From Scylla paramamosain (lineage: Eukaryota; Arthropoda; Malacostraca; Decapoda; Portunidae), in assembly GCF_035594125.1 (NCBI RefSeq), contig NC_087151.1, forward strand, positions 19,546,096 to 19,610,095: a DNA stretch of 64,000 nt, read 5' to 3'. Below, piece by piece: positions 13,801-27,740 of the stretch (its first letter is position 1; each line of letters starts with the position of its first letter). A program made the position numbers and the translations under genes. Under the pieces are notes generated by a model. That model did not search any database, was not told where the DNA came from, and saw only the letters and a list, made by a program, of their open reading frames with translations.

Positions 13801-15544
13801 CGACTTTACCTGAAACCTGTCTTTTGCCTGTTTTTCAGTATGTTAGGCACCAAAACAATCAATAATATGGAAGTCACTCTGTATGGGAATCCAAAACAAA
13901 ATTACTGAAAACGTGTCTTTTCAGTATTTTACGTAGAAAAACGCTAAAACGAATGCAAATCAACCAATATCATGAAATAGAATAATATTTCCAAAAAGGT
14001 ATTTTTTGTGTTTTTGAGCGAAAATGGATGCAAATCTTTCTACATTGGGTAACAAAAGGACATTACGAGAAACGTTTATAATGAGTGTTTTATAGTTTCA
14101 CAAGAACCACAAGGCAAAACAAGCAAAAACTCATGTATATGGAGATTTTTCTTAGATACCAAAATGCTGAAATTCATGAATAACACTCTTAATTGAGAAA
14201 CAGAACAACCTTACCAAATACGTGTATTTTGATTGTTTTTCATATTCTTAGTTACCAAAACCCGAAATTACATGCGAAACTAGCTTTATGTTGGAAATAA
14301 ATGACATTACCAGAAAAAAAGTGTCTTTTGAGTGTTTTTGAGCGTGTTAGGCAATAAAGCACAAAAAAGCAGGGCAATGACATTACATGGGAATAAAACA
14401 AACATTTACCAAGAACTTGTCTTTAAGTGTTTTTCAGCTCTTTACATACCAAAACGCTAAAATGCATGCAAAACACCCTTTATTGAGAAACAAAATAACA
14501 TTACGAAAAACATGAATTTTCAGTGTTTTTCATCTCTTACGTATAAAAACGCTTAAATACATCCAAAGAACACTATATTTGGGAAACGAAAGGACATTAC
14601 GAGAAACGTGTATTATGAGTGTTTTTAAGTTCCATGAGTACGAAAAGAGTTAAAACCCACAAATAACACTCTTTATGGAGAAAATAAATAAATAAATAAA
14701 AACTAGGATTTTTTTTTTTTTTTTTTGTTATTTATCTTCATAGGTACCGAGATGGCAAAATTCTGGCAAAATTCAGGGAAATTATGTGAAAAAATAATAT
14801 TATGAAAAAAGTTAATTTTACCTTTTTTTTTCAGACTGTTATGTACCAAACCTTAAAGTGTAAACGACTTTACCAGATACCTGTCTTTTGAGTGTTTTTC
14901 AGCAAGTTAGGCACCAAAACGATAAATAATATGGAAGTCACTCTTTATGGGAATCCAAAACAAAATTACTGAAAATGTGTCTTTTTAGTGTTTTACTTAG
15001 AAAAACATTAGAACGGATGCAAACCAACCAATATGAAGAAATAGAATAATATTACTAAAAAGTTATATTTTGAGTGTTTTTGAGCTTGTTACCTACAGAA
15101 AATGCGAAAATAGTTGCAAAGCACTCTATATTGGGAAAGAAAAGGACATTACGAGAAACGTGTATAATGAGTGTTTTATAGTTTCACAAGAACCACAAGG
15201 CAAAACACGCAAAAACTCGTGTATATGGAGATGTTTCTTAGATACCAAAATGCTGAAATTCATTAATAACACTCTTAATTGAGAAAGAGAACAACCTTAC
15301 CAAATGGGTGTATTTTGAATCTTTTTAACATTCTTATTTACCAAAACCCCAAATTGCATGCGAAACTAGCTTTATGTGTGAAAAAAAATATTACCAGAAA
15401 AGTGTCTTGAGTTTTTTTGAGCGTGTTAGGCAATAAAGCACTAAAAAGCAGGGCAATCACATTACATGGGAATAAAACCAACTTTTACCAATAACTTGCC
15501 TTTAAGTGTTTTTAAGCTCCTTACATACGAAAACGCTAAAACGC

Positions 15545-17908
15545 ATACAAAACAAGTATTTTGAGTCTTTTGTAAGATTGTTACGTAAAAAAACGTCTAA
15601 ATGAATCGGAAATATCCTATATGGGAAAAATTAAAAGACATTACGAGAAACGTGTATTATGAGTGTTTTTTTTATTTTCTTAGTATCGAAAGGGTAAAAC
15701 GCATGAAAAACACTCTATATGGAGAAACAGAACAATACTGCCAAAAAAAACGTGCATTTTGAGTGTTATCACATTGTTAGTTACCAAAAAGCCAAAATTC
15801 ATGCAAAGACCCATATCTAGATATATGAAACGACTTTAAAAACGTATGAAAATACCATATATAGAGAAACAGAATACACTAACCAAAAACGTGTATTTTG
15901 TGTGTTTTTTTTTTTTTTTTTGAATTTATTATGTACAAAATCGCCTGTCATCAAACAAATCACCCTAAATATGGAAATAAAAACGACATTACGAGAAACG
16001 TTTGTTGTGTGTGTGTGTTTTTTTTTTTTTATTACTTTTTAATGTACCAAATCAGTACTTCAATAGTGCTCTGAAGAAAAAGAACAAACTTACCAAAAAC
16101 GGGTATTTTTTTACATTGATAATTACCAAAACGCCAACATGCATGTAAAGCAACCTATATGAAGAAACGAAACGAAATCACTAGAAACTTGTCTTTTGTT
16201 ATTTTTTTGGGCGTGTTAGGCACCAAATCAGTAAGTAACGAAATCACCCCATAGGGGAATACAAAACAACTTTACTAAAACGTGTCTTTAGAGTGTTTTT
16301 TTTAGGTTCTTACGAACTAAAATGTCAAAATACATGCAAACACCCTGTTAGGTAAGAAAGCACCAAAAACAGCCTATATGAGGAAACGAAAGGACATGAC
16401 ATAAAATGTTTATTATGAGTTTTTTTTTTTTTTTAGCTTAGGTACCGAAACGCAAAAATGGAGAAAGAAAAAACATTACCAAAATCGTGTAATTTGAATG
16501 TTTTTCACATTGTCAGGTAGCAAAACACCATAATGCTTGATCGCTATACGAGAAAATTAAACAACAATATAAGAAATGTGTTTTTATGTGTTTTTCAGCG
16601 TGTTAGGCACAAAAACGCTAAATAGCATGGAAAGCACCTTATATAGAAATGCAAAATAATAAGCATGTCTTTTAAGTGCTTTAAACTTTTTACGTTCCAA
16701 AACGCTAAAACACGTGCAACAAACACGAATAATCTTACCAAACAGAAAAAAAAAAACTTACCAAAAATGTGTATTTTGAGTCTTTTTGATTCTGTTACGT
16801 ACATCATCTTAAAAATGCATGTAAAACACCCTGTATGAGGAAACGAAAGGACATTACGAAAAACGTGCATTATCAGAGTTTTGAGTCTCTTAGGTACCAA
16901 ACACTAAACCGCCTGAATGAAAATTAAATATATTCTATATCTCTTAATAGAGAAACAGAACATCACCAAAAACGTGTTTTTGAGTGTTTTTTTTTTTTTT
17001 TCCTTTTCATGTACCAAAACGTCAAAATACATATATATGGGTAAATGGAAAGACGTTTGGAGAAACAAGTTTTATTTGTGTTTTTGAGCTTCCTAAGTAA
17101 GCTTCCTAAGTACCAAAACGCTAAAAAGGATGAATAGCACCCTATATAGAGAAAAAGAACAACATTATCTAAAATCTTTATTTTGAGCGTTTTTTACATT
17201 ATGTAGCAAAACATCTTAATGCGGGCAGATCCCTATATGAAGAAGTAAAACGATATTACAGGAAACGTGTCTTTTGAGTGTTTACTTGAGTGTTAGGAAT
17301 CAAAATCCTAAAAAGCATTGAAAGCACCCTATTTGGCAATATAAAATAACATTACCAAGAAAGTGTCTTTAGAGTGTTTTTCACCTTCTTACATCCGAAA
17401 TCGCTGAAAAGCATGCAAAACAACTTTTACGGAGAAACAAATTAACATTACCAAAAACTTGTATTTTGATTGTTTTTGTGCTTGTTAAGTATAAAAGTGC
17501 CAAATTACACGCAAAGCATCCTACATGGAAAAAAGAAAGGACATTACGAGAAAAGTGTATTATGACAGATTTTGAGCTTTTTAGGTACCCAGACTCAAAA
17601 ACACATGATTAGAACTTTATATGGAAAAATAGCTCTACCGAAAACTTTTACTTAAACTTTTTTTTATATTGTTAAGTACCAAAAGACAAAATGCATTGGA
17701 AGCCCCCTTTATCGGGAAACGAAACGACATTATCATCAACGTGTCTTTTGAGTGTTTTTCAACGTGTTAGACACCAAAACACTGAAAAGCATGGAAAGTG
17801 CTCCATAAAGGAATACAAAATAATATTACTAAAAACCGGTTTTAAAGGTTCTTATGTACAGAAACGCTAAAACTCAAGCAAAACACCCTTTATAGAGAAG
17901 CGAAATAA
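15545..17908 (+). repeat. Diverged monomeric satellite zone, unit 1
   Basis: The subunit landmarks (GTGTTTTT, GTACCAAAACGC, CATGCAAA, GACATTACGAGAAA) continue at about 88-104 bp spacing. The regular series of subunit types and the TTCATAGGTACCGAG block are absent. Subunits are more divergent and have more poly-T runs, for instance near 15,905, 16,018 and 16,425. The LINE insertion abuts the right edge. This resembles the older monomeric zones seen beside higher-order arrays in other satellites; that comparison is inference. Confidence 0.75.
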
Positions 17909-18269
17909 ATATTTCGTTGTTAAATTACATTCAGGACAGTTAGGGAATATCCCTTACAGAAGAATAAGATCGCAGAAGAATGATCCTAAATGGATGACTG
18001 AGGTTAAAACATTACATAGGGCGAAAGAGAAGTATATATGAGATTAAAGACAGGGGAAGTGGTTTTAAGGCCATAATATAATGAATTAGAAAAGTCAGGA
18101 GTTTAACAAGGAAAGCTAAGAATAGTTATGAATTAAAGGTAGCCAGCCAAGCGAAGATGGACCCCAAGGGATTTTATCATGCATATAAGACGAAGAATAG
18201 AGAAACAATAGTTCCTTAAAGACAGCAGAATGGGACCTGCTTAGTTGTTGGGAGGAGATTAGTAAAATT

Positions 18270-19197
18270 GTGAACGAGTATTTTTTAAATGTCTTTGCCC
18301 AGGAAAACTTGCAGGATTTGCCGAATAGTGACAACATATTTAGAGTAGAAGAAAATGAGAAGCTGACAGATATTACCATAACTAAAGAGATAGTGGAACA
18401 GGAGATAGATATGCTGAAAAGTTCAAGTCACCAGGACCAGATGAAATATATTCCACAGTATTTAAGAATTGGAAAAAGGTTATAAGTAATCTGGATAATG
18501 TCATGGCCAAGCGGCAGGCGACAGAGTGTTGTAATAAACGGCTCTAAATCCGAGTGGGGTCAAGTAATTAGTGGGGTGACAAAGGGATTATTAGTATTTG
18601 GGCCGATGTTGTTTGTAATATATGTCAATGACTTGGATAGTGGAATTAGTAGTGTTGTTAGTAAATTTGCGGATGACACGAGAGTATGTAGATTAATTAG
18701 GTCAGAATCGCATACCATCGCATTGCAGGCAGATTTGGATAGGATGAACGAATGGACAGACAGATGGCAAATGCAGTTTAATATCAACAAATGCAAAGCA
18801 CTTAGCGTAAGTAGAAGAAACCCACACAGTAGTTACACAATGAACAACCAAGTTCTGGTAGGTTCAGGGTTAGAAAAAGATTTGAGATTTAAAGTTAGCT
18901 CTGAACTCCGTCTAAGAAAGCAATGCAAAGAGGCCAGAAACAAAGCATATAGTGTATTATGATTCATTTTCAGGATCTAAAAGTAAAATTCCCGAAGTAA
19001 TATTAAAGTTACATTTAACGCTGGTCAGACTTCATCTAGACTACGCAGTCCTATTCTGGTCACCACATCACAGGAAGGAAAAAGGTCTTTTAGAATCACT
19101 TCAAAGGAGAATGACTAAAAGGATACAGGGGATGAAGAGTATTCCTTACGAAGCGAGATTCAAGCTGTTAAATTTACATTATTTTAGAGAGACGTAG
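18270..19197 (+). pseudogene. Reverse transcriptase remnant of LINE copy A1
   Basis: Three consecutive open segments (about 18,270-18,485, 18,498-18,962 and 18,952-19,197) give LINE reverse transcriptase sequence in shifting frames. The first has the conserved lead-in to the RT domain (ENEKLTDITITKEIVEQEID). The second has SGVTKGLLVFGPMLFVIYVN, a mutated form of the family's SGVPQGS..GP.LF.IYIND block, then FADDT, which contains the two catalytic aspartates, then WTDRWQMQFNINKCK. The third has the downstream LVRLHLDYAVLFWSPHHRK block. Motif A, normally YLDF..AFDKVPH, is missing through the internal deletion. The protein would normally copy LINE RNA by target-primed reverse transcription, but this copy cannot encode an active enzyme. 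Confidence 0.85.
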
Positions 19198-19296
19198 GTT
19201 AAGAGTGGATCTGATAGAAGTCTTTAAGTGGTATATGGGTAGGGGAACATAAGGAGAATTCTTAGAATCTGTAACCATGATAGAACAAGAAAAATA

Positions 19297-19337
19297 GAAC
19301 ATCAAGTTTTCAGGCTTGAGCCTGAAAATTGATGTTC
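19297..19337. repeat. 41-bp near-perfect inverted repeat in LINE 3' region (unit 1)
   Basis: The left arm GAACATCAAGTTTTCAGGCT pairs with the right arm AGCCTGAAAATTGATGTTC over 19 bp. There is one bulged G and a two-base loop. The corresponding part of the related LINE near 61,755-61,800 is not palindromic. Confidence 0.85.
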
Positions 19338-22300
19338 AAAAAGGAAACAGGAAGGAATTGGTTTTCAAATACAGTAGTAGATGATTGGAACGGACTTAGT
19401 AATCAAGCTGTTAGTGCTGAGGCATTTGGCAACTGTAAGAGAAAATTATACATTTAGAGATGGGGATGATAGTGGAAATACGTAGGCATATTTCATACAA
19501 GTACTGCCAGGTGTAGGCCTGATGCCTTCGTGCATATTTACTTATTTCTTATGTTCTTATGTTCTTATTACCAAAAGCGTGTATTTTCAGTGTTTTTCAG
19601 CTATTCCGTGAAAAATAAAATGCCAAAATGCATGCAAAGCACCCTAAATGACGAAAAAAAGGGACATTACGAGAAACGTGCATTATAAGTGTTTAAGAGA
19701 TTCTTAGATACCAAAACCTTGAAACTCATGAATAACACTCTTAATTGAGAAACAGAACAACCTTACCAAATGCGTGTATTTTGAGTGTTTTTCACATTCT
19801 TGGTTACCAAAACCCCAAATTGCATACGAAACTAGCTTTATGTGAAGAGAAAAAAAAAAAAGACATTTCCCGAAAAGTGTCTTTTGAGTGTTTTTGAGTA
19901 TGTTAGGCAATAAAGCACTAAAAAGCAGGGCAATCACATTACATAGGAATAAAACCAACTTTTACCAAGAACTTGCGTTTAAGTGTTTTTCAGCTCCTAA
20001 CATACCAAAACGCTAAAACGCATGCAAAACACCCTTTATGAAGAAACAAAATAACATTACCAAAAACATGTATTTTGAGTGTTTTTTATCATGTTACCTA
20101 TAAAAACGCTTAAATACATGCAAAGAACCCTATGATTGGGAAACGAAAGGACATTACGAGAAACGTGTATTAAGAATATTATTAAATTCCTTAAGCACCA
20201 AAAAGCTAAAATCCACAAATAACACTCTTTATAGAGAAAAAAAAGTAATTTTCTTTTTTTTTTTTTTGTTATTCTTTTTCATAAGTACCGAGATGCCAAA
20301 ATTCTGCCAAAATTCAGGTAAATTATGTGGAAAAATAACATTATCAAAAAAGTTAATTTTAGCTTTTTTTGGACAGTTATGTACCAAAACCTAAATTCCA
20401 TGCAAAGCCACCTCTATAGGGAAATTAAACGACTTTACCGGAAACCTGACTTTTGAGTGTTTTTCAGCATGTTAGGCACCAAAACAGTAAATAATATGGA
20501 AGTCACTCTATATGGGAATCCAAAATAAAATCACTTAATACTTGATATTTCAGTGTTTTACGTAGAAACACGTTAAAACGAATACAAACAAACCAATATG
20601 AAGAAATTGCCAAAAAGGTATATTTTAAGTGTTTTTTGAGCCGGTTACCTACAAAAAACGCGAAAATGGATGCAAAGCACTCTATATTGGGAAACAAAAG
20701 GACATTACGAGAAACCTATATAATGAGTGCTATATAGTTTTACAACAACCACAAGGCAAAAGTTTCTTAGATAACAAAATGCTGAAACTCATAAATAACA
20801 CTTTTGATTGAGATACAACAACCTTACCAAATGCGTGTATTTTGAGTGTTTTTCACATTCTTAGTCACCAAAACACGAAATTGCATACGAAACTAGGTTT
20901 ATGTGAGGAAAAAATTATATTGCCAGAAAATGTCTTTTGAGTGTTTATGAGCGTGTTAGGCAATAAAGTACTTAAAAGAAGGGCAATCACATTACATGTG
21001 AATAAAACAAACTTTTACCAAGAACTTGCCGTTAAATATTTTTGAGCTCCTTACATACCAAAACGCTAAAAGGAATGCAAAAAATCCTTTATGGAGAAAC
21101 ACAATAACATTAAAAAAAACATGTATTTTGAGTGTTTTTGATCATGTTACCTATAAAAACGCTTGAATACATGCAAAGAATCCTATGTTTGGGAAACGAA
21201 AGGACATTACGAGAAACGTGTATTATAAGTGTTTTTTTAGTTACTTAAGTACCAAAAAGCTATAACCCACAAATTACACTCTTTATGAAGAAACAAAAAA
21301 TAAATAAAAATAAAAATAAATGAATGAAATAAAAGAAATTTTTTTTTTTTTTTTTTTTTTTTTGTTATTCATCTTCATAGGTACCGAGATGCCAAAATTC
21401 TGTTAAAATTCAGGGAAATTATGTGGATAAAAGAACATTATCGTAAAAGTTAATTTTAGTTTTTTTTTTTTCGGACTCTTATGTACCAAACCCTAAAGTG
21501 CATGCAAAGCCATCTATATGAGGAAATTAAACGACTTTGCAAGAAAACTGTCTTTTGAGTGTTTTTCAGCATGTTAGGCACCAAACCGATAAATAATATG
21601 GAAGTCACTCAATATGGGAATCCAAAACAAAATTATTGAAAATGTGTCTTCTCAGTGTTTTACGTAAAAAATCGCTAAAACGGATGCAAACAGATCAATA
21701 TGAAGAAATAGAATATTACCAAAAAGGTATATTTTAAGTATTTTTGAGCTTGTAACCAACAAAAAAAAAAAAACACGAAAATGGATGCAAAGCACTCTAT
21801 ATTGGGAAATAAAAAGACATTACGAGAAACGTGTATAATGAGTATTTTATAGTTTCACAAGAACCACGAAGCAAAAAACGCAAAAACTAGTGTATATGGA
21901 GAAGGTTCATAGATTCCAAAATGCTGAAACTCTTAATTAAGAAACAGAATAACATTACTAAATGCGTGTATTTTGAGTGTTTTTTCACATTCTTAATTAC
22001 TAGAACCCTAAATTGCATGCAAAACTAACTTTATGTGGGAAAAAAAAATATTACCAGAAAAGTGTCTTTTGAGGGTTTTTGAGAGAGTTAGGCAATAAAG
22101 CACTAAAAAGGAGAGCAATCACATTACATGGGAATAAAACCAACTTTTATCAACAACTTGCCTTTAAGTGTTTTTTAACTCCTTATATACCAAAACGCTA
22201 AAAGACATGCAAAACACCCTTTATGGAGAAACAGATTAACATTACCAAAAACATGTATTTTGAGTGTTTTTGATCATGTTACCTCTAAAAACGCTTAAAT

Positions 22301-25300
22301 ACATGCAAAGAATCTTATGTTTGGGAAACGAAAGGACATTTCGTACCAAAAAGCTAAAACCCACAAATAACACTCTTTATAAAGAAAAAAAATTAAAGAA
22401 AAAAATAGGATTTTTTTTTTATTCATCTTCATAGGTACCGAGATGCCAAAATTCTGCCAAAATTCAGGGAAATTATGTGAAAAAAGAACATTATGAAAAA
22501 AGTTTTTAGCTTTTTTTTCGGACTGTTATGTACCAAACCCTAAAGGCACCAAAACCATAAATAATATGGAAGTCACTCAATGTGAGAATCCATCACAAAA
22601 TTACTGAAAAAGTGTCTTTTCAGTGTTTTACTTAGAAAAACGCTAAAACGGATGCAAACCAACGAATATGGAGAAATAGAATATTACCAAAAAGGTATAT
22701 TTTAAGTGTTTTTGAGCTTCTTACCTTCAAAAAACGCGAAAATGGATGGAAAGCACTCTATATTGGAATACAAAAGGACATTACGAGAAACGTGTATCAT
22801 GAGTGTTTTATAGTTTCACAACAACCACAAGGCAAAAATAGCAAAAACTCGGTGTATATGGAGAAATTTCTTAGATACCAAAAATGCTCAAACTCAGAAA
22901 TAACACTCTTAATTAAGAATACAGAACAACCTTACCAAATGCATGTATTTTGAGTGCTTTTCACATTCTTCGTTACCAAAACCAAAAATTGCATTCGAAA
23001 CTAGCTTATGTGGGAAAAAAATTACAATAAAAGAAAAGTGTCTTTTGAGTGTTTTTGAGCGTGATAGGCACTAAAGCACTAAAAAGGAAGGCAATCACAT
23101 TATATGGGATTAAAACCAACTTTTACCAAGAACATGCCTTTTCGTGTTTTTGTGCTTCTTACATACCAAAACGCTAAAACGCATGCAAAACACCCTTTAT
23201 GGAGAAACAGAATAACATTACCAGAAACATGTATTTTGAATATTTTTATCATGTTACCTATAAAAACGCCTAAATACATGCAAAGAACCCTATATTTTTA
23301 AAATAAAAGGACATTACGAAAATCGTGTATTATTAGTGTATAAGTACCAAAAAGCTAAAACCCACAAATAACTCTTTAAAGAGAGAAAACTTTTTTTTTC
23401 TTTGTTATTCATCTTCATAGGTACCGAGATGCCAAAATTCTGGGAAAATTCAGGGCTATTATATGATAAAACAAAAATTATCAAAAAAGTTAATTTTAGC
23501 TTTTTTTTTCGGACTGTTATGTACCAAACCCTAAAGTGCATCCATCCTATATGAGGACATTAAACGACCTTACCAGAAATCTGTTTTTTGAGTTTTTTTC
23601 AGCATGTTAGGCACCAAAACGATAAATAATAAGGAACTCACTCTATATGAGAATCCAAAACAAAATTGCTGAAAACGTGTTTTTACTTTGTTTTACGTAG
23701 AAAAACGCTAAAACGGATACAAACCTACCAATATCAAGAAATAGAAAAACATTACCAAAAAGGTATATTTTGAGAGTTTTTCAGCTTGTTACCTATAAAA
23801 AAACGCGAAAATTGATGCAAAGCACTCTATATTAGAAAACAAAAGGACTTTGCAAGAGAAGTGTTTAATGAGTTCTTTTTTATAGTTCAAAAGAACCAAA
23901 AGGGAAAAAACACAAAAACTCGTGTATATGGAGAAGGTTCCAAGATACCAAAATGCTGAAACTCATGAATAACACTCTTAATTGAGAAACAGAACAACCT
24001 TACTAAATGCGTGTATTTTGAGTGCTTTTCACATTCTTAATTACCAAAATCCCAAATTGCATGCGAAACCACCTTTATGTGAGAAAAAAAATTACATTAC
24101 CAGAAAAGTGTCTTTTGAGTGTTTTTGAGCGTGATAGGCAATAAAGCACTAAAAAGCAGGGTAATCATATTACATTGGAATAACACCAGTTTATACCAAA
24201 AACTTGCCTTTAAGTGTTTTTGAGCTCTTTATATACCAAACAGCTAAAACGCATGCAAAACAAACTTTATGGAGAAACAGAATAACATTACCAAAAACAT
24301 GTATTTTGAGTGTTTTTGATCATTTTATCTATAAAAACGCTTAAATACATGCATAGAACATTATGTTTGGGAAACAAAAGGACATTACGAGAAACGTGTA
24401 TTATGAGTGTTTTTTAAGTTCCTTAAGTACCAAAAGCTAAAACCCACAAATAACACTATTTAGAAAATAAAACATTAAAAAATTAAAAAAATAGGAATTT
24501 TATTTATTTATTTATTTTTTTTTTTTATTATTATTCATATTGATAGGTACCGAGATGCCAAAATTCTGTGAAAATTCAGGGCAATCATATGATAAAAGAA
24601 TATTATCAAAAAAGTTAATTTCAGCTTTTTTTTCGGACTGTTATGTACCAAACCCTAAATTGCATGCAAAGACAAAATTAAACGACCTTACCAGAAATAT
24701 GTGTATTGAGTGTTTTTTTTTTAGCATGTTAGGCACAAAAACGATAAATAATAAGGAACTCATTCTATATGGAAATCCAAAAAAAAGTTGCAAAGCAACC
24801 AATATCAAGAAATAGAAAAACGTTACTAAAAAGGTATATTTTGAGTGTTTTTGAGCTTGTTACCTACAAAAAACGCGAAAATTTATGCAAAGCACTCTAT
24901 ATTGGTAAACAAAAGGACATTGCAAGAAAAGTGTATAATGAGTGTTTTATAGTTCAAAACAACCACAAGGCAAAAAACGAAAAATCTCGTCTATATGGAG
25001 AGGTTTCCTAGTTACAAAAATGCTAAAACTCATGTATAACACCCCTAATTGAGAAACAGAACAACATTAATAAATGCGTGTATTTTGAGTGCTTTTCACA
25101 TTCTTAATTAACAAAACCCCAAATTGCATGCGAAAATAGATTTGTGGGAAAAAAAAGACTACCAGAAAAGTGTCTTTGGAGTGTTTTTGAGCGTGATAGA
25201 AAATAAAGCACTAAAAAGGAGGGCAATCACATTATATTGGAGGAAAACGAATTTTTGCCAAGAACTTGCTTTTAAGTGTTTTTGAGCTGCTTATATACCA

Positions 25301-27290
25301 AAACACTAAAACGCATGCAAAACACTTTATGGTGAAACAGAATAACATTACCAAAAACAGGTATTTTATGTGTTTTTGATCATGTTACCAATAAAAAAGC
25401 TTAAATAAATGCAAAGAACACTCTTTTTGAGAAACGAAAAGAGATTACGAGAAACGTGTATTATGAGTGTTTTTTAAGTTCATTAATTACCAAAAAGCTA
25501 AAAGCCACAAATAACACTCTTTATTAAGAAACTATAAATAAATAAAAAAAATAAAATATTTTTTTCTTTCTTATTCATCTTCACAGGAACCGAAATGCCA
25601 AAATTCTACAAGCCAAAAAACGCAAAAACTCGTGTATATAGAGAAGTTTCTTACATTCCAAAATGCTGAAACTCTGGAACAACACTCTTCATATAGAAAC
25701 AGAACAATCTTACTAAATGCGTGTATTTTGAGTGCTTTTCACATCCTTAGTTACCAAAACCCCAAATTGCATGCGAAACCAGCTTTATGTGGGGAAAAAA
25801 ATGACATTACCAGAAAAATGTCTTTTGAGTGTTTTTGAGCGTGTTAGGCAATAAAGCACTAAAAAGCAAGGCAATCACATTACATTGGAATAAAACAAAT
25901 TTTTAACAAGAACTTGCCTTTAAGTGTATTTGAGCTCCTTATATACCAAAACTCTAAAATGCATGCAAAATACACTTTATGGTGAAACAGAATAACAGTA
26001 CCAAAAACATGTATTTTGAGTGCTTTTGATTATGTTAACAATAAAAACGCTTAAATACATGCAAAGAACCGTATTTTTGGGAAATGAAAGGACATTACGA
26101 GAAACGTGTATTATGAGTGTTTTTAAGTTCATTAAGTACGAAAAAGCTAAAAGACTCAAATTACATTCTTTATTGAGAAAAAAAAAATAGATAAATAAAA
26201 AAATACGATTTTTTTTTCATTCTTATTCATCTTCACAGGTAACGATGTGCCAAAATTCGGGCAAAGTTCAGGAAATTATATGAAATAAGAACATTATTAA
26301 AAAAGTTAAATTTAGCTTTTTTTTCGGACTGTTATGTATCAAACCCCTAAAGTGCATGCACAGCCACCTATATATGGAAATTAAAAGTCTTTGCCAGAAA
26401 ACTGTCTTATGAGTGTTTTTCAGCATGTTAGGAACCAACACGATAAAACCCAAGGAAGTCAATCTATATGGGAATCCAAAAACAAAATTACTGAAAAGGT
26501 GTCTTTTCTATGTTTTACGTAGAAAACGCTAAAACGGATGCAAACCAACCAAAATGAAGAAATAGAATAACATTACCAAAATGGTATATTTTGAGTGTTT
26601 TTGAAATTGTTACCTACAAAAAACGCGAAAATGGATGGAAAGCACTCTATATTGGGAAGCAAAAGGCACCAAAAAGCATGTTAGGCACCAAAACGATATA
26701 TAATATGAAAGTCACTCTATAAAATTAAAATAAAATTAAAACAAAATTACTGGAAACGTGTGTTTTAAAAGATTTACGTAGAAAAACGCTAAAACGGATG
26801 CAAACCAACCAATATGAAGAAATAGAATAACATTACCAAAAAAGTATATTTTGTGTGATAAAAAGAAACGCGAAAATGGATGCAAAGCACTCTATATAAG
26901 GAAAAAAAAGGACATAAAAAAACGTGTATAATGAGTGTTTTATAGTTTCACCAGAATCACAAGGCAAAAAACACAAAAACTCGACTGTATGCAGAAGTTT
27001 CTAAGATACCAAAATACTGAAACTCATGAATAACACTCTTAATGAAGAAACATAACAACCTTACTAAATGCGTGTATTTTGAGTGTTCTTTACATTCTTA
27101 GTTACCAAAACCCCAAATTCCATACGAAACTAGCTTTATGTGAGAAAAAAAAATGACATTACCAGAAAAGTGTCTTTGAGTGTGAGTGTTTTTGAGCGTG
27201 TTAGGCAATAAAGCACTAAAAAGCAGGGCAATCACATTACATGGGAATAAAACCAATTTTTACGAAGAACTTGCCTTTTAGGGTTTTTGA

Positions 27291-27740
27291 CACGCATTTA
27301 GTAAGGTTGCTCTGTTTCTCAATTAAGAGTTTTATTCATGAGTTTCAGCATATACACCAGTTTTTGCGTTTTTTGCCGTTTTTTTTTTTTTTTTTTTTTT
27401 TGAACTATAAAACATTCATTATACATTTTTCTCGCAATGTCCCTTTCTTTCCCAATATAGAGTGCTTTGTATCCACTTTCGCGTTTTTTTGTAACAAGCT
27501 CAAAAACACTCAAAATATACATTTTTGGTAATGTTTTTCTGCTTCTAGATATTGGTTGGTTTTAGCGTTTTTTTCTACGTAAAACACTGAGAAGACACGT
27601 TTTCAGTAATTTTCTTTTGGATTCCCACATAGAGTGAGTTCCTTATTATTCATCGTTTTGGTGCCTAACATGCTGAAAAACACTTAAAAGACAGATTTCT
27701 GGTAAGGTCTTTAATTTCCTCATATGGGAGGCTTTTCATG
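27291..27740 (-). repeat. Inverted satellite segment, unit 1
   Basis: The sequence from CACGCATTTAGTAAGG to GGAGGCTTTTCATG is in reverse orientation relative to its surroundings. It has the same edges as 933-1,414. It includes a poly-T run near 27,380-27,402 that differs in length from the unit-2 copy. Confidence 0.8.

Larger units (their letters stand above)
17909..19567 (+). mobile_element. CR1-like LINE, 5'-truncated and internally deleted (copy A1)
   Basis: Satellite breaks off after GAAGCGAAATAA and resumes at ATTACCAAAAGCG, with LINE sequence between. Reading 5' to 3', a decayed pre-RT linker (NDPKWMTEVKTLHRAKEKY) leads to the RT N-terminal part (EEISKIVNEYFLNVF). A gap of roughly 330 bp removes most of the fingers/palm region. 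The remainder holds the GVTKG and FADDT blocks, the thumb/C-terminal region and a 3' untranslated region. The 3' end is a short run of TTCTTATG octamers, as in CR1/L2-group elements. No target duplication is evident. The insertion predates the 18-kb duplication because both units carry it at the same place. Confidence 0.88.

Noticed and set aside
17909..19567. A functional reverse-transcriptase gene within the satellite
   Set aside because: The element is 5'-truncated, lacks motif A through an internal deletion and has stops and frameshifts in both copies.
27319..27531. Pair of overlapping ~67-96-codon frames in the inverted block, also at 45,492-45,785
   Set aside because: They exist because satellite subunits are inverted there, and their frames pass through poly-T runs that differ in length between copies.
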